From Ruegeria marisrubri (GTDB lineage: Bacteria; Pseudomonadota; Alphaproteobacteria; Rhodobacterales; Rhodobacteraceae), in assembly GCF_001507595.1 (NCBI RefSeq), contig NZ_LQBQ01000036.1, forward strand, positions 1-64,000: a stretch of DNA of 64,000 bases, in the 5' to 3' direction. The notes below the pieces were generated by a model, which was not told the DNA's origin, did no database searches, and was given only the letters and a program-made list of their open reading frames with translations. Positions within the stretch are counted from its first letter, which is position 1. The number at the start of each line of letters is the position of its first letter. A program made the position numbers and the translations under genes. Shown in pieces: positions 43,906-52,656 of this stretch.

Positions 43906-45111
43906 TTATTCCGCAGGCTCGGTTTTGCCCGAAGGCTTGTCGGTTTCACCGGACCGCTTGCCACGGATCCAGTTGATCAGGCGTTGACCGCCCTCGACCA
44001 GGCCACCCGGCAGGAAGATCACCACCAGCATGAACAGGATGCCCAGCGTCAGGTGCCAGCCCTTGCCCACGAACGGATGCAGCACGGCGACGACGAAGTC
44101 CTCCATCCCGTCGGGCAGGAAGGCGAACCAGCCATGCAGGACGCTGTCATTGATCTTCGAGAAGATGTTCTCGAAATACTTGATGAAGCCTGCGCCCAGA
44201 ACCGGACCGATCAGCGTGCCGGTGCCGCCGAGGATGGTCATCAGAACGACCTCGCCCGATGCGGTCCACTGCATGCGCTCGGCGCCGGCCAGCGGGTCCA
44301 TCGCCGCCATCAGGCCGCCGGCCAGACCGGCATACATGCCCGAGATCACGAAGGCCGCCAGCGTGTAGGGCCGCGAGTTGAGACCGGTATAGTTCATCCG
44401 CTGCTGGTTCGACTTCACCGCGCGCAGCATGATCCCGAAGGGCGAGCGGAAGATGCGGATCGCCAGGTAGAAGACGATCATCATGACGACGGCGCACAGG
44501 TAGTAGCCCGCGTTGAAGTCGAAGCTCCAGGCGCCCACGTCCAGCGTATAGGTCGAGCGCATCGACAGGCCGAACAGGTGCGGCAGATCGGGCAGACCTT
44601 CGCGGTGGAAGATCTGCGGGTCATCCGCGTAGACCTGCAGGCCGGTTTCGCCGTTGGTCAGGTTGAACTTGGGGTTCGACAGCACCGAATAGGCCAGCGC
44701 AAAGCTCATCTGCGCGAAGGCCAGCGTCAGGATCGAGAAATAGATCCCCGACCGGCGCAGGCTGACATATCCGATCAGCAGCGAGAACAGCCCGGCGATG
44801 ACGATGCTCAGGGCGATGGCCGGGATGACGTTGTAGCTGAGCAGCTTGAACATCCACACGGCCGAGTAGGAACCTATGCCCAGAAAGGCCGCGTGGCCGA
44901 AGGACAGGTATCCGGTCAGCCCGAACAGGATGTTGAACCCGATGGCGAAGATGCCGAAAATGACGAACCGCTGCATCAGGTCCGGATAGCCCGCGTTGAA
45001 CTGCGCCATGGCGCTGTCGGCGGGGAAGGGGTTCAGGATGAAGGGCGCCAGCAACGTCAGAAGCGCGACGATGATCAGCAGGCTTGTGTCTTTCTTGTTC
45101 AGTCCCAGCAT
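43906..45111 (-). CDS. Branched-chain-type ABC transporter permease LivM
   Basis: 401 residues with about ten membrane helices. Conserved segments include [20 protein letters not shown], the coupling-helix region [20 protein letters not shown], and [19 protein letters not shown] periplasmic insert (about 140-175) contains the [18 protein letters not shown] stretch, longer than average. It is transcribed between livG and livH. Confidence 0.9.
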   Translation of the reverse strand: MLGLNKKDTSLLIIVALLTLLAPFILNPFPADSAMAQFNAGYPDLMQRFVIFGIFAIGFNILFGLTGYLSFGHAAFLGIGSYSAVWMFKLLSYNVIPAIALSIVIAGLFSLLIGYVSLRRSGIYFSILTLAFAQMSFALAYSVLSNPKFNLTNGETGLQVYADDPQIFHREGLPDLPHLFGLSMRSTYTLDVGAWSFDFNAGYYLCAVVMMIVFYLAIRIFRSPFGIMLRAVKSNQQRMNYTGLNSRPYTLAAFVISGMYAGLAGGLMAAMDPLAGAERMQWTASGEVVLMTILGGTGTLIGPVLGAGFIKYFENIFSKINDSVLHGWFAFLPDGMEDFVVAVLHPFVGKGWHLTLGILFMLVVIFLPGGLVEGGQRLINWIRGKRSGETDKPSGKTEPAE

Positions 45112-45114
45112 GGC

Positions 45115-46146
45115 TTATTCCTCCATCACGCCTTTGCGGCCCATCAAACCCCGCGGACGGGTCAGAAGAACGATGATGGCGACAAGGTAGATGATGATCT
45201 GGTTGATGCCCGGGATCGTGGTGGTCGCCCAGGTGGTCGAGGCAAAGCTTTCGAGGATGCCCAGCAGGAAGCCGGCCAGAACGGCGCCGGGCAGCGAGCC
45301 CATGCCGCCGACGACCACGACCACGAAGCTGAGAACCAGGAAGTCCATGCCCATGTGATAGTTGGGCGGGTTCAGCGGGCCGTACATGACGCCTGCCAGA
45401 CCAGCCACGGCGGCGGCGATGCCGAACATGATGGTGAACCGCCGGTCGATGTTGATGCCCAGAAGGCCCACCGTTTCCCGGTCGGCCATGCCGGCCCGTA
45501 CGACCATGCCGAAGGTGGTGAACTGCAGGAACGAGAACACACCCCCGATGATCACGACCGCGAACAGGAAATAGACCAGACGCCAGATCGGATAGATGAT
45601 GGCGTTCGGGTCAAAGCCAAGCGCCACGCCCAGATCGACGGACCCGCTGAGCGCCGCAGGCGGCGGGGTCTGGATGGGGTTGGCGCCGAAGAAATACTTG
45701 ACGATCTCTTGCAGGACGATGGCCAGGCCGAAGGTGACCAGGATCTGATCGGCGTGTGGACGCTTGTAGAAATGCTTGATCAGGCCGCGCTCCATCGCAT
45801 AGCCCACGCCCAGCATGATCGGGATGGCGAACAGGATGGCCAGTGGCACGGACCAGTCGATGATGACCGCGCCCAGCTCGGGGCCGAACCAGCTTTCGAC
45901 ATAAGGTGTCTTCACCTTCAGCGGGTTGCCCAGAAAGTCGGTCTGGGTCTCGTCGATGACCTCGTAGCTGAGGCTGAAGATCTTCTGAAGCGTGACGGCG
46001 CAGAAGGCGCCGATCATGAACAGGGCCCCGTGGGCAAAGTTCACCACGCCGAGCGTGCCGAAGATCAGCGTCAGCCCCAGCGCGATCAGCGCATAGGCCG
46101 AGCCCTTGTCCAGCCCGTTCAGAATTTGCAGTAGGATTGCGTCCAT
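45115..46146 (-). CDS. Branched-chain-type ABC transporter permease LivH
   Basis: 343 residues, eight or more helices. Family motifs: LNGLDKGSAYALIALGLTLI, VVNFAHGALFMIGA and GGMGSLPGAVLAGFLLGILE. An insert of about 50 residues after the second helix (TQTDFLGNPLKVKTPYVESW) is larger than in E. coli LivH and similar to permeases for amides and other polar acids. A strong hairpin separates it from the binding-protein gene. Confidence 0.9.
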   Translation of the reverse strand: MDAILLQILNGLDKGSAYALIALGLTLIFGTLGVVNFAHGALFMIGAFCAVTLQKIFSLSYEVIDETQTDFLGNPLKVKTPYVESWFGPELGAVIIDWSVPLAILFAIPIMLGVGYAMERGLIKHFYKRPHADQILVTFGLAIVLQEIVKYFFGANPIQTPPPAALSGSVDLGVALGFDPNAIIYPIWRLVYFLFAVVIIGGVFSFLQFTTFGMVVRAGMADRETVGLLGINIDRRFTIMFGIAAAVAGLAGVMYGPLNPPNYHMGMDFLVLSFVVVVVGGMGSLPGAVLAGFLLGILESFASTTWATTTIPGINQIIIYLVAIIVLLTRPRGLMGRKGVMEE

Positions 46147-46173
46147 TGTCCTTACCTTTGACTGGTCCCGGCA

Positions 46174-46203
46174 GCTCTCCCCGGTCGTCTGACCGGGAAG
46201 AGC
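46174..46203 (-). terminator. Long stem-loop between the binding-protein gene and livH
   Basis: Arms of 13 positions with one mismatch (CTCTCCCCGGTC and GACCGGGAAGAG plus a flanking pair) over a GTCT loop, no U-run. Such intercistronic stems usually stabilise the upstream mRNA, giving more binding protein than permease. Confidence 0.7.
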
Positions 46204-46250
46204 CGTGTTGCGGACTCAGAGATTTCCTTGTGGAAAATCCCGCGCCGGGG

Positions 46251-47597
46251 TTATGCGCCCGGGTTGCACTTGCCCAGGTCGCCGCCGGCGAACATCGGGT
46301 GATCGGGTGCGTATTCCACCTGTGCCCGCGGGGTGATCTCGACGATCTCCAGCGTGTCATAGGCGTTGGTCGGGTTCATGTTGCCCCGCACGACCAGCAC
46401 GTCCTTGAAGCACTGGTGGTCATCGGCGCGATAGAGCGTCGGACCATTGCCCAGCCCGTCGAACTCGAAGCCTTCCAGGGCCTCGACGACGCCGCAGGGG
46501 TTGAAGGTGCCGGCGCGTTCGCACGCATCCGCGTACAGCAGAACCTGTGCATAGCAGGTCTGGGCCGAGTTCGACGGCGGCTTGCCGTATTTCTCGCCGA
46601 AGGACTTCACGAAGGCCTTGGTGCCCTCATCCTGCAGCTGCCAGTTCCAGTTCATCGAACCCAGCACGCCCTTGATGTTCTCGCCCGCACCTGCGGCCAT
46701 CAGTTCCGAATACAGCGGAACGACGATCTTGAAGTCCTTGCCGTTCACGACCTTGTCCAGCAGGCCGAACTGGATCGCGTTTGTCAGCGAGTTCACCATA
46801 TTGCCGCCGTAGTGGTTCAGAACCAGCACGTCCGCGCCCGAGTTCAGAACCGGCGCGATATAGGACGAGAAGTCGGTCGAGGCCAGCGGGGTCTTGACGG
46901 TGTTGACCGTCTCCCAGCCCATCGCCTCGGTCGAGGCCACGATCGACTCTTCCTGGGTCCAGCCCCAGTTGTAGTCGGCGGTCAGGTGATAGGCCCGGCG
47001 ATCGGTGCCCATTTCCTTGGCCAGCACCGGCGCCAGCGCCGCGCCCGACATGTAGGCGTTGAAGAAGTGGCGGAAGCCGTTGGCCTTCTTGTCCTTGCCG
47101 GTGGTGTCGTTGGCGTGGGTCAGACCGGCCATGAAGATCACGCCCGCCTCCTGGCAGAGGCCCTGAACCGCCACGGCCACGCCCGAGGACGAGCCGCCGT
47201 TGATCATGATCGCGCCGTCCTTCTCGATCATCGACTTGGCCGATGCGCGCGCCGCGTCCGACTTGGTCTGGGTGTCGCCGGTGACGAACTCGACCTTCTT
47301 GCCCAGGATGCCGTTGCCTTTCAGCGCCTTCGACGTGAAGGTGTTCAGGCAGCCGCCGTCGCCTTCGCCGTTCAGATGCTCGACCGCCAGCTGTTGCGCC
47401 AGCAGTTCGTCATTGCCTTCCTCGGCATAGGGGCCGGTCTGCGGCACGTTGAAGCCCAGCGTGACCGTGCCGCCGGTCGGTTCGTTGGTATAGGCCGCGG
47501 CCGACGAGGCGGTAAAGATCGTCGGCAGGGCAACGCCGGCCCCGGCAACCGCGCCGGTTTTCAGCACGCCACGACGTGTGACGGGTTTGTTGGACAT
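46251..47597 (-). CDS. Tat-exported substrate-binding protein of the Liv-type importer
   Basis: 448 residues from ATG 47597. A Tat signal (VTRRGVLKTGAVAGAGVALP) precedes a type 1 periplasmic-binding fold with LGFNVPQTGPYAEEGNDELL, INGGSSSGVAVAVQGLCQEA and FFNAYMSGAALAPVLAKEMG. Cysteine pairs near 80 and in the C-terminal quarter suggest disulfides. Family members bind branched-chain amino acids, amides, urea or short carboxylates; the sequence alone does not decide. Its promoter faces the ScfR-like regulator gene. Confidence 0.85.
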   Translation of the reverse strand: MSNKPVTRRGVLKTGAVAGAGVALPTIFTASSAAAYTNEPTGGTVTLGFNVPQTGPYAEEGNDELLAQQLAVEHLNGEGDGGCLNTFTSKALKGNGILGKKVEFVTGDTQTKSDAARASAKSMIEKDGAIMINGGSSSGVAVAVQGLCQEAGVIFMAGLTHANDTTGKDKKANGFRHFFNAYMSGAALAPVLAKEMGTDRRAYHLTADYNWGWTQEESIVASTEAMGWETVNTVKTPLASTDFSSYIAPVLNSGADVLVLNHYGGNMVNSLTNAIQFGLLDKVVNGKDFKIVVPLYSELMAAGAGENIKGVLGSMNWNWQLQDEGTKAFVKSFGEKYGKPPSNSAQTCYAQVLLYADACERAGTFNPCGVVEALEGFEFDGLGNGPTLYRADDHQCFKDVLVVRGNMNPTNAYDTLEIVEITPRAQVEYAPDHPMFAGGDLGKCNPGA

Positions 47598-47830
47598 AGT
47601 TTCCTCCCAATTTCCCAGATAGCGCCCTTTGGCTCCTCTTCCGCAGGGCGCGGGCACAATATGTGCAAAGCAAGTATGAGGGGGGATAAGAAAATTTCGC
47701 AATAAACCCTTTAAAACGCACCATTATTCTGAAAATATATGCACAGAATATGGCTTTGTTTTGTAAATTTTCTTATTTTGCGTTGCAGAAAGCCGTTGAT
47801 ATTCGGGGAAAAAGGGGGGTGAGGAGCGTT
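47598..47830. promoter_or_regulatory. AT-rich divergent control region, binding-protein gene and ScfR-like regulator
   Basis: 233 bases, strikingly AT-rich from 47660 to 47800. Short repeats related to TTGCG/CGCAA occur at 47697-47702 (TCGCAA) and 47779-47784 (TTGCGT, followed by TGCAGAAA), and TGTGCAAAG lies at 47662. RamB/ScfR relatives bind TTTGCAAA-like sites, so these are candidate operators. Confidence 0.4.
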
Positions 47831-49129
47831 ATGGCCCGTGACACTTTGACAGGCAGCCGGATCCGCGAGAGGCGTCTGATTGCCGGGCTGCGGCAAGCCG
47901 ATCTGGCGCGCAACGTCGGAATCTCGCCCTCCTACCTCAACCTGATCGAACATAACCGCCGCAGAATCGGCGGCAAGCTGCTGGTGGACATCGCCTCCGC
48001 CCTGTCGGTCGAGCCCTCGATGCTGACCGAAGGCGCCGAGGCGGCGTTGATCGCGGCCCTGCGCGAGGCGGCTGCCGACGCCACCAACGTTCAGGCCGAA
48101 ACGGACCGGGTTGACGAGTTCGCGGGGCGGTTCCCGGGATGGGCCAGCGTGCTGGCGCAGACGCACCGCCGCATCGGGTCGCTCGAGCGCACCGTGGAAA
48201 CCCTGTCGGACCGGCTGACCCACGACCCGCACCTGGCCTCCTCGTTGCACGAAGTGCTGTCGACGGCGGCCGCGATCCGCTCGACCGCCGCGATCCTGGC
48301 CGAGCCCGGCGAGATCGAACCGGAATGGCGCGACCGGTTTCACCGGAACATCCATCAGGACGCCGAACGCCTTGCGGAAAGTTCGAGGGCGCTGGTGGGG
48401 TATCTGGACGAGAGCGAAGCCGAGGACGACCATCGCGGCGTGCCGATGGAACAGGTCGAGGCGTTCTTTGCCGCGCATGGATATCACTTCCCGCAGATCG
48501 AGGACGGAGAAGAGGTCGCGAGCGTCGCTCTGGACGATCTGGAGTCCAGCGCCGCCAGACTGATCGCGCGGAGAGTGCTGGAGGAATACGCCGCCGATGC
48601 CCGGGCGCTGCCGCTGCAGGCCCTGGCCGCAGAGCTTCGGGATGATGAGATCGATCCGTTGCAGCTTGCCGTGCGAACGGGCGTGGATTTTGCGACGGTG
48701 CTGCGCCGCCTGGCCTGTCTGCCAGAGAGCCTGATGCCGCGCGCCACGGGGCTGGTGCTGTGCGATGCCTCGGGCAGCATCCTGTTCCGAAAGTCCGTGC
48801 CGGGCTTTGCGTTGCCGCGCCATGGCGAGTCATGCCCGCTGTGGCCGCTGTTCACAGCGCTGAACCGCCCTTTGGTGCCGATCCGGCGGCGCGTCGCGCA
48901 GATGGGCCGTGCGGCGGCGGAATTCGATTGCTACGCCATCGCCTGGCCGCAAAAGGTGACCGAGTTCGACGCCGATCCGATCTACCGCTCTGCGATGCTC
49001 ATCCTGCCCGTCGACAGCGCCGATTTTGGCCGGTTGAACGCGCAGCAGGTCGGCAGCAGCTGCCGGATCTGCCCCAAAAGCGATTGCGCGGCCCGGCGCG
49101 AGCCATCGATTTTGAGCGAAGGTTTTTGA
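47831..49129 (+). CDS. ScfR-like XRE-family regulator with histidine-kinase-like central segment
   Basis: 432 residues. The XRE helix-turn-helix (about 8-62: LRQADLARNVGISPSYLNLI) is followed by a coiled region and a stretch resembling a HisKA dimerisation helix (SLHEVLSTAAAIRSTAAIL, 138-156, His140). The C-terminal half matches the short-chain-acyl regulator domain of the ScfR/RamB group (LVLCDASGSILFRKSVPGF, ESCPLWPLF) and ends in a cysteine cluster SSCRICPKSDCAARREPSIL. Related proteins sense acyl-CoA esters and control acetate/propionate genes. It faces the Liv-type operon and precedes a symporter-kinase operon. Confidence 0.8.
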   Translation: MARDTLTGSRIRERRLIAGLRQADLARNVGISPSYLNLIEHNRRRIGGKLLVDIASALSVEPSMLTEGAEAALIAALREAAADATNVQAETDRVDEFAGRFPGWASVLAQTHRRIGSLERTVETLSDRLTHDPHLASSLHEVLSTAAAIRSTAAILAEPGEIEPEWRDRFHRNIHQDAERLAESSRALVGYLDESEAEDDHRGVPMEQVEAFFAAHGYHFPQIEDGEEVASVALDDLESSAARLIARRVLEEYAADARALPLQALAAELRDDEIDPLQLAVRTGVDFATVLRRLACLPESLMPRATGLVLCDASGSILFRKSVPGFALPRHGESCPLWPLFTALNRPLVPIRRRVAQMGRAAAEFDCYAIAWPQKVTEFDADPIYRSAMLILPVDSADFGRLNAQQVGSSCRICPKSDCAARREPSILSEGF

Positions 49130-49211
49130 CAGTTCTGCAAAGGCAGGGATAATCTGAGCGGGGATGACAGGCGGCCCGGACGCCGCCTGGCCACGGGAGG
49201 AAAGGGCAAGG

Positions 49212-49592
49212 ATGAGCCGCAAGGTTCTGCTGATAGAAGACGAACCCAACATCACCGAAGCGATCAGGTTTCTTCTGACCCGAGAGGGCTGGCAGGTCGA
49301 GACCCATGCCGAGGGAACTGATGCCGTCGAGGTGATTGTCGCTTCGCGACCCGATCTGGTCATTCTGGACGTCATGCTGCCGGGCAAGAGCGGCATGGAC
49401 ATCCTGCGCGACCTGCGCGAACTGGAAGGGATGAGCAAGCTGCCCGTGCTGATGCTGACGGCGCGCGGCCAGTTGCGCGACCGCGAAATGGCCGAAAAGG
49501 CGGGCGTAAGCCGGTTCATGACCAAGCCGTTTTCGAATACCGAGGTCCTGACGGCGGTGCGTGATCTGCACGCCCAGGCCTCGCAGGGATGA
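49212..49592 (+). CDS. Single-domain response regulator
   Basis: 126 residues, only a receiver domain: acidic pair ED (10-11), phospho-acceptor Asp53 (LVILDVMLPG), Thr in MLTARGQ and Lys in FMTKPFSN. No output domain. ATG 49212 is preceded by GGGCAAGG. It overlaps the next gene by 4 bases and is two genes upstream of the symporter-kinase, its likely phosphodonor. It may act by protein contact, perhaps with the ScfR-like regulator or the FliN-like protein. Confidence 0.88.
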   Translation: MSRKVLLIEDEPNITEAIRFLLTREGWQVETHAEGTDAVEVIVASRPDLVILDVMLPGKSGMDILRDLRELEGMSKLPVLMLTARGQLRDREMAEKAGVSRFMTKPFSNTEVLTAVRDLHAQASQG

Positions 49593-49897
49593 ACGAGAAA
49601 CGAAACCCGGATGCCGAACCGGCAGTGGCGCCGCCGCCGGTCTTTCTGGAACGGCAAAGCTATCGCCGCCGGCGTCTGGCGGACGCGGCGCGGCTGTTGC
49701 CGATTCTCGGGGCGGGGCTGTTCGCCATTCCGCTGCTTTGGCCCGCCGAGCCGGGAGAGGCCGATCCGGTGACCATGTCCTCGGCCATCACCTATGTCTT
49801 TCTCTGCTGGGCCTTTCTGATCGTGGCAGGCGCCGCTTTCGGCGTTGCCGCCAAGCGCATGCCGGCACGAGAGGCCAAAGAGCCGGAGTCCGAGTGA
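49589..49897 (+). CDS. Small two-helix membrane protein of the symporter-kinase operon
   Basis: 102 residues with two hydrophobic helices (ILGAGLFAIPLLWP and AITYVFLCWAFLIVAGAAFG), a basic segment RQSYRRRRLADAARLL before the first and an acidic tail. The size and layout recall the small subunits (DUF485/DUF4212 type) that accompany acetate-type sodium/solute symporters. Start and stop overlap both neighbours, so strict co-expression is expected. I infer a subunit of the sensor transporter. Confidence 0.72.
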   Translation: MNEKRNPDAEPAVAPPPVFLERQSYRRRRLADAARLLPILGAGLFAIPLLWPAEPGEADPVTMSSAITYVFLCWAFLIVAGAAFGVAAKRMPAREAKEPESE

Positions 49898-52575
49898 TGG
49901 CAACGCTGAACGTTCTGGTGCTTGTCTGCCTGGGCTACGTGGTCCTGCTGTTCGGCGTGGCCTTCGCGGCCGATCGCCTGGCCGCCACCGGTCGCAGCAC
50001 CTGGTTGCGCACGCCGCTTGTCTACACCCTTTCGTTGTCGATCTACTGCACCGCCTGGACCTTCTACGGAGCGGTCGGCTACGCGGCCCGCTCGGGGCTG
50101 GAATTCGTGACGATCTATCTGGGTCCGACCCTTGTCATGGTCAGCTGGTGGTGGGGCCTGCGCAAGCTGGTGCGGGTGGGGCGCAGCCAGCGGGTCACCT
50201 CGATCGCTGACCTGATCTCGTCGCGCTACGGCAAGTCGAACACGCTGGCGATCTGCGTGACCGTTCTGGCCGTGCTGGGGGTCACGCCGTATATCGCGCT
50301 GCAGTTGCAGTCGATCACCCTGTCGTTCAGCATCTTTGCCGAGGCCGACCCGTCGAGCATCTACAACGAGGCGTCCAGCGTATTCTGGGTGTCGGCGGGG
50401 CTGGCCATGTTCGCCATCCTGTTCGGCACCCGCAATCTGGATGCGAACGAACGCCATCACGGCGTGGTGACCGCAATCGCCATCGAGGCGGTGGTCAAGC
50501 TGGTCGCGCTGCTGGCCGTCGGCATTTTCGTCGTCTGGGGCGTCGCCGGGGGCGTCGGCCCGATCATGGACCGCATCGACGCCTCGGAAATCGGCCAGTG
50601 GAGCGTCGACCGGGGGCGTTGGACCGCGATCACCTTCCTGGCCGCTGCCGCCTTTGTCTGCCTGCCCCGGATGTTCCAGGTCATGGTCGTTGAAAACGAC
50701 GACGAACGCCACCTGCGCACGGCTGCCTGGGCCTTTCCGCTCTACCTTCTGCTGATGAGCCTGTTCGTGGTGCCGATCGCGGTGGTCGGTCTGGACCTGA
50801 TGCCCGAAGGCTCCAATCCCGACCTGTTCGTTCTGACCATCCCGCTGGCGCTGGGCAACGACTGGCTGGCCATGCTGTCCTTCATCGGCGGGTTCTCGTC
50901 GGCGACCTCGATGGTGATCGTGGCGGCCATGGCGCTGTCGACCATGGTGTCGAACCATATCGTCATGCCGATCTGGCTGAGTTCGCAGGGCGGGCGGGCC
51001 TCGGTTTCGGGCGATGTGCGTGACATCGTCCTGTTCTCGCGCCGCGTTTCGATCGCCGCCATCATGGCGCTGGGGTTTTTCTACTATCGGCTGTCCGGCG
51101 GCGGCGCGGCGCTGGCCTCGATCGGCCTGATCGCCTTTGCCGGGATCGCCCAGATCCTGCCGGCGCTGGTGGGGGGGCTGTTCTGGCGCGGCGCCACGCG
51201 AACCGGCGCACTTGTCGGCCTGACCGTGGGGTTCGGGCTGTGGGTCTATACGCTGCTTCTGCCGGGCATGGGTGGCGCGCTGATGCCGCCGGAGGTTTTG
51301 CAGAACGGACCGCTCGGGCTCAGCTGGCTGCGGCCGCAGGCCCTGTTCGGCATCGACGGCATGGACCCGATGGTGCATTCGGTGATGTGGTCGCTGTCGC
51401 TGAATGCGGCGGCCTTCTGCATTGCCTCTCTGGCCAGCTTCCCCAGCCCGCTCGAACGCTTGCAGGGGGCGCAGTTCGTCAATGTCTTCGACCACTCGGC
51501 GGGGCCGCGTGGCTGGACCGGGTCGGTCGCGCAGAGCGAGGACCTGATGATCATGACCCAGCGGATTCTGGGGGCCGCCGAGGCGCACGAGTTCTTCCAG
51601 AAGGAGGCCGAGCGGCAGGGCGGGCGGGGATACCTGCCCGAACCGACCCCGGCCTTTCTGGAGGCTCTCGAACGTGAATTGAGCGGCTCGGTCGGGACCG
51701 CCACGGCACACGCGATGATCGGCCAGATCGTCGGCGGCTCGTCCGTCTCGGTCGAGGATCTGTTGGCCGTGGCCGACGAATCCGCGCAGCTGCTGGAATA
51801 TTCCGGCCAGCTCGAGGCGAAATCGGCCGAACTGACCCGGACGGCCCGCAAACTGCGCGAGGCCAACGAGAAGCTGACCCAGATCTCGATGCAGAAGGAC
51901 GCGTTTCTGGGGCAGGTAAGCCACGAGTTGCGCACGCCGATGACCTCGATCAGGGCATTCTCCGAGATCATGCGCGACACCGAGGGGCTGACCGCCGAAG
52001 AGCGCACGCGCTATGCCGCGATCATCCACGACGAGTCGATGCGCCTGACGCGGCTGCTGGATGACCTGCTGGATCTCAGCGTTCTGGAAAATGGCCAGGT
52101 CAATCTCAACATGGGCGACGGGACGCTCAAGGATGTGCTGGACCGCGCCGTGTCCACCGCGCTGACCGGTGCCGAGCGCCCGATGCGCGTCCGGCGGAAC
52201 CGGGCCGCGGAACGCATTCCGCTGCACACCGATCTGGATCGGCTGGCCCAGGTCTTCATCAACGTGATCTCGAATGCGCAGAAATACTGCGACGCGCCGG
52301 AACCGTCCCTGAAGATTTCGGTCCACGATGTCGGCGGTCAAGTGGTGGTGGATTTCATCGACAACGGCAGCGGCATCCCGCCCGAGGCGCAGTCGATGGT
52401 GTTCGAGAAATTCGCCCGCGTCGGATCGGACAAGGCCGGCGGCGCCGGGCTGGGGCTGGCCATCTGCCGCGAGATCATGCAGCGGCTGGGCGGTGAGGTG
52501 GGCTATCTGTCCGGGGCGGGCGGCGGCGCGTTCCGCGTCAGCCTGCCGCTGGCCTACAAGCAGGCCGCGCAATGA
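49897..52575 (+). CDS. Sodium/solute-symporter histidine kinase (CrbS-like)
   Basis: 892 residues. The first about 520 form an SLC5 sodium/solute symporter with about 13 helices (STWLRTPLVYTLSLSIYCTA, TFYGAVGYAARSGLEF, GGFSSATSMVIVAAMALSTM). A coiled coil (about 625-665) leads to HisKA with phospho-acceptor His676 (VSHELRTPMTSIRAF) and the HATPase domain (N box NVISNAQKY, G1 DNGSGI, G2 GGAGLGLAI). Proteins of this type sense acetate or other carboxylates while resembling transporters. Start overlaps the previous stop (TGATG). Confidence 0.93.
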   Translation: MATLNVLVLVCLGYVVLLFGVAFAADRLAATGRSTWLRTPLVYTLSLSIYCTAWTFYGAVGYAARSGLEFVTIYLGPTLVMVSWWWGLRKLVRVGRSQRVTSIADLISSRYGKSNTLAICVTVLAVLGVTPYIALQLQSITLSFSIFAEADPSSIYNEASSVFWVSAGLAMFAILFGTRNLDANERHHGVVTAIAIEAVVKLVALLAVGIFVVWGVAGGVGPIMDRIDASEIGQWSVDRGRWTAITFLAAAAFVCLPRMFQVMVVENDDERHLRTAAWAFPLYLLLMSLFVVPIAVVGLDLMPEGSNPDLFVLTIPLALGNDWLAMLSFIGGFSSATSMVIVAAMALSTMVSNHIVMPIWLSSQGGRASVSGDVRDIVLFSRRVSIAAIMALGFFYYRLSGGGAALASIGLIAFAGIAQILPALVGGLFWRGATRTGALVGLTVGFGLWVYTLLLPGMGGALMPPEVLQNGPLGLSWLRPQALFGIDGMDPMVHSVMWSLSLNAAAFCIASLASFPSPLERLQGAQFVNVFDHSAGPRGWTGSVAQSEDLMIMTQRILGAAEAHEFFQKEAERQGGRGYLPEPTPAFLEALERELSGSVGTATAHAMIGQIVGGSSVSVEDLLAVADESAQLLEYSGQLEAKSAELTRTARKLREANEKLTQISMQKDAFLGQVSHELRTPMTSIRAFSEIMRDTEGLTAEERTRYAAIIHDESMRLTRLLDDLLDLSVLENGQVNLNMGDGTLKDVLDRAVSTALTGAERPMRVRRNRAAERIPLHTDLDRLAQVFINVISNAQKYCDAPEPSLKISVHDVGGQVVVDFIDNGSGIPPEAQSMVFEKFARVGSDKAGGAGLGLAICREIMQRLGGEVGYLSGAGGGAFRVSLPLAYKQAAQ

Positions 52576-52656
52576 CAGGCAGATAAAGACATTCGTAACC
52601 TCAGTCGGGTTAGACCGGATCTGCAATCAAGGCTTTTGCAGCAGGTCCCGAACATC

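Noticed and set aside
43264..46134. 956-codon plus-strand open frame opposite the Liv genes
   Set aside because: His/Asp/Gln-rich low-complexity product expected from the antisense of GC-rich genes; the minus strand encodes four well-recognised transporter proteins.
49792..52626. 944-codon minus-strand open frame opposite the symporter-kinase
   Set aside because: Antisense shadow with repetitive His/Gln/Arg composition and no family motifs.
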